Shown: positions 20,001-20,885 of the stretch, one piece after another
Position numbering within the stretch: the first letter of the stretch is position 1
Layout: every line of letters begins with the position of its first letter
Assembly (NCBI GenBank): GCA_001414345.1
Contig: LLCB01000577.1
Coordinates: 1-20,885 of the forward strand
Origin: Hymenoscyphus infarciens
Taxonomy: Eukaryota > Ascomycota > Leotiomycetes > Helotiales > Helotiaceae
Direction of reading: 5' to 3'
DNA: 20,885 bases
Program-made: the position numbers and the translations under genes
Notes under the pieces: generated by a model
Database searches by the model: none
Seen by the model: the letters and a program-made list of their open reading frames with translations, nothing else
Told to the model about the DNA's origin: nothing

Positions 20001-20220
20001 TATGAAATATACTTATATTATCTAATGTTATTCTACTATTATTTAATAACGTAGAATTAGCTAGAGTAGTAAACGTAATAAATATAATATAGATTATAAT
20101 ACTAATAAGTAGCCTAATATTAAGTAACGAATATAATATAATAGTAATAGAGAGTTATTATTATTATTATCGTTGTTATTATTAAAGTAAAGTATTAAAG
20201 TATTAAAGTGTTAGAGTATT

Positions 20221-20729
20221 TGTAAGAATGGTCACGTGATGAAGCAGTCAGGGAGTGAATATGTATGAATTGTATGTATATATGAATGTGTGGGTATGTG
20301 TGTGTGTACACCTTATTTTCATCTTTTCGGTGTGCCAAAGGCCTCCTTATATAGACCGAAGGCTTGGCAGTCTTGGCGCGCGGAACCAGGTGTGGAATTA
20401 GGTCCGCAGCACGCAATATCCACTAAGGTGGTGGACTTATACCGATCCGGCGATTTCTTTATACTTTTAGGACAAAGAGCTAAAACAAAGGATCCTTTGT
20501 TTTAGGTCCACATATCGACGCGTTGCTCTAGAGCGCCCCTGACACGTTATAGACGCGCGGTCACATGACACACTTATTAGGCTTACTAAATAGGCCTATA
20601 TAAGATTGAGCACGTGATCCTAGGCAGCCTATAGCGCAAGTTATAAATTATTTATAATAATTTTATTATCTTGGACTTAAATGCTTTAAATCCTTAACTT
20701 GCTGATCTTATATTATTATATATATTACA
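20221..20729 (-). repeat. 3' LTR of copia D (509 bp), canonical ends
   Basis: On the minus strand it starts TGTAATATATATAATAATAT and ends CATTCTTACA. This copy defines the LTR boundaries used for the others. It contains the perfect 26-bp palindrome at 20480-20505, a TATA box at 20346-20353 and CACGTG motifs near both ends (20233-20238 and 20612-20617). The 5 bp beyond the outer end are GTATT (20216-20220), one half of a possible target duplication. Confidence 0.93.
20346..20353 (-). promoter_or_regulatory. LTR TATA box (copia D)
   Basis: TATATAAG on the minus strand within GGTCTATATAAGGAGGCC. It is the best preserved candidate promoter in the window. Whether it is active in heterochromatin cannot be told. 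Confidence 0.55.
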
Positions 20730-20736
20730 TCCCCCC
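20730..20736 (-). other. Polypurine tract of copia D
   Basis: GGGGGGA on the minus strand, directly next to the LTR start TG. Intact, and the reference for the mutated tracts of A, A0, B and C. Confidence 0.85.
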
Positions 20737-20792
20737 GTAAGGTAGATATATACGTTAGGTACTATATCTATCTTATATTATTATATATATTT

Positions 20793-20885
20793 TTAGCTAT
20801 CTTTAAGATTAAGACTTTTAATAAATATGTTATGCTTAGTCTTATCTAAGCCTTTTGTAAAGCCGTCGGCTATATCGTCTTTTGT
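20793..20885 (-). CDS. C-terminus of copia D Pol polyprotein (partial, open)
   Basis: Thirty codons plus a TAA stop (20793-20795) read without interruption on the minus strand and include DDIADGFTKGLDKTKH. This is the RNase H-distal tail of copia Pol, comparable to the ADI(L/F)TK tail of the family. Copy A at the same place has NIANGF, from two G-to-A changes at CpG. The start is outside the window, so whether the rest of this copy is intact cannot be judged. Confidence 0.7.
   Translation of the reverse strand, partial: TKDDIADGFTKGLDKTKHNIFIKSLNLKDS

Larger units (their letters stand above)
15764..20220 (+). mobile_element. XB: X-family element interrupted by Z1, Z2 and copia D
   Basis: Removing Z1 and Z2 gives one continuous X element: terminus 15764-15952 + 17635-17800, core 17801-18421 + 20003-20220. 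The left end is CTATACTGCTGAACTGCTAT, matching the X2 end CTATACTACCGAACCGCTAT, and is preceded by TA (15762-15763) within X3. The core shows GAGCTTGAAAAAG repeats (17930-17965), the TTCTACTAA array, GTTAGTTAGTTAG repeats (18180-18255), then AAAGTATTAAAG repeats up to copia D. Its right terminus lies beyond the window. No ORF. Confidence 0.8.
20221..20885 (-). mobile_element. Copia D: 3' end of a copia element, least mutated copy
   Basis: On the minus strand this is the polyprotein end, then the purine tract (20730-20736), then a complete LTR (20221-20729). The element continues beyond the window. It keeps canonical TG and CA ends, GGGGGGA and many CA/TG steps, so it is the youngest or least RIP-exposed copia sequence here. 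It sits inside XB at the AAAGTATT repeats. Confidence 0.92.

Noticed and set aside
20195..20505. ORFs on both strands in LTR D (20195-20416 minus, 20290-20505 plus)
   Set aside because: Both are within or straddle the LTR boundary and overlap each other on opposite strands. Non-coding LTR is the better explanation.
1..20885. Mitochondrial or naturally AT-rich protist genome
   Set aside because: The AT-richness is mutational: residual GC-rich copies of the same repeats differ by C-to-T and G-to-A at CpA and CpG, which is the RIP pattern. No mitochondrial genes were recognised.
1..20885. tRNA, rRNA or intact host protein genes
   Set aside because: I saw no cloverleaf-like tRNA, rRNA core sequence or unexplained long ORF on either strand by reading. 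A covariance-model search would be needed to exclude small RNAs fully.

Overview
This is an AT-rich, gene-poor heterochromatic window from what looks like a filamentous ascomycete (Pezizomycotina; inference). I find no intact host gene. Almost all 20.9 kb can be assigned to decayed transposable elements. The mutations look like repeat-induced point mutation (RIP): C-to-T and G-to-A transitions, loss of CpA/TpG, excess TpA, Gln and Trp codons turned into stops, and Cys/His turned into Tyr. I cannot name the species.

Two repeat groups make up the window. (1) A Ty1/copia LTR retrotransposon with LTRs of about 500 bp (ends TG...CA, purine tract GGGGGGA, U3 palindrome centred on GGATCC, TATA box) and a single-frame Gag-PR-IN-RT-RH polyprotein of about 1,418 codons. 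Five insertions are visible: copy A (1-4908, nearly full length), A0 (4909-5715, the 3' end of an older copy into which A appears to have jumped), C (7143-8848, rearranged, with an inverted gag/protease piece), B (11182-15330, lacking its 5' end) and D (20221-20885, minus strand, least mutated). (2) Non-coding terminal-inverted-repeat elements flanked by TA dinucleotides, here called X and Z. They share an interior core rich in short tandem repeats but differ in their ends. X has about 355-bp inverted repeats; Z has short imperfect ones.

Layout: copia A; the copia A0 tail; X1 (5716-7142, +); rearranged copia C; X2 (8849-11181, opposite orientation, inserted at a TA in gag of copia B); copia B; X3 core fragment (15331-15763); XB (15764-20220, inserted at a TA in X3), itself interrupted by Z1 (15953-17632) and Z2 (18422-20000), each with a TA duplication; then copia D inserted in XB.

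The junctions give a relative order of events: A after A0; A0 after X1; B after X3; X2 after B; C after X2; XB after X3; Z1, Z2 and D after XB. No gene cooperation can be described. The interest lies in the element structures, the nesting, and strand-biased mutation. Element names X and Z are mine, for description only.
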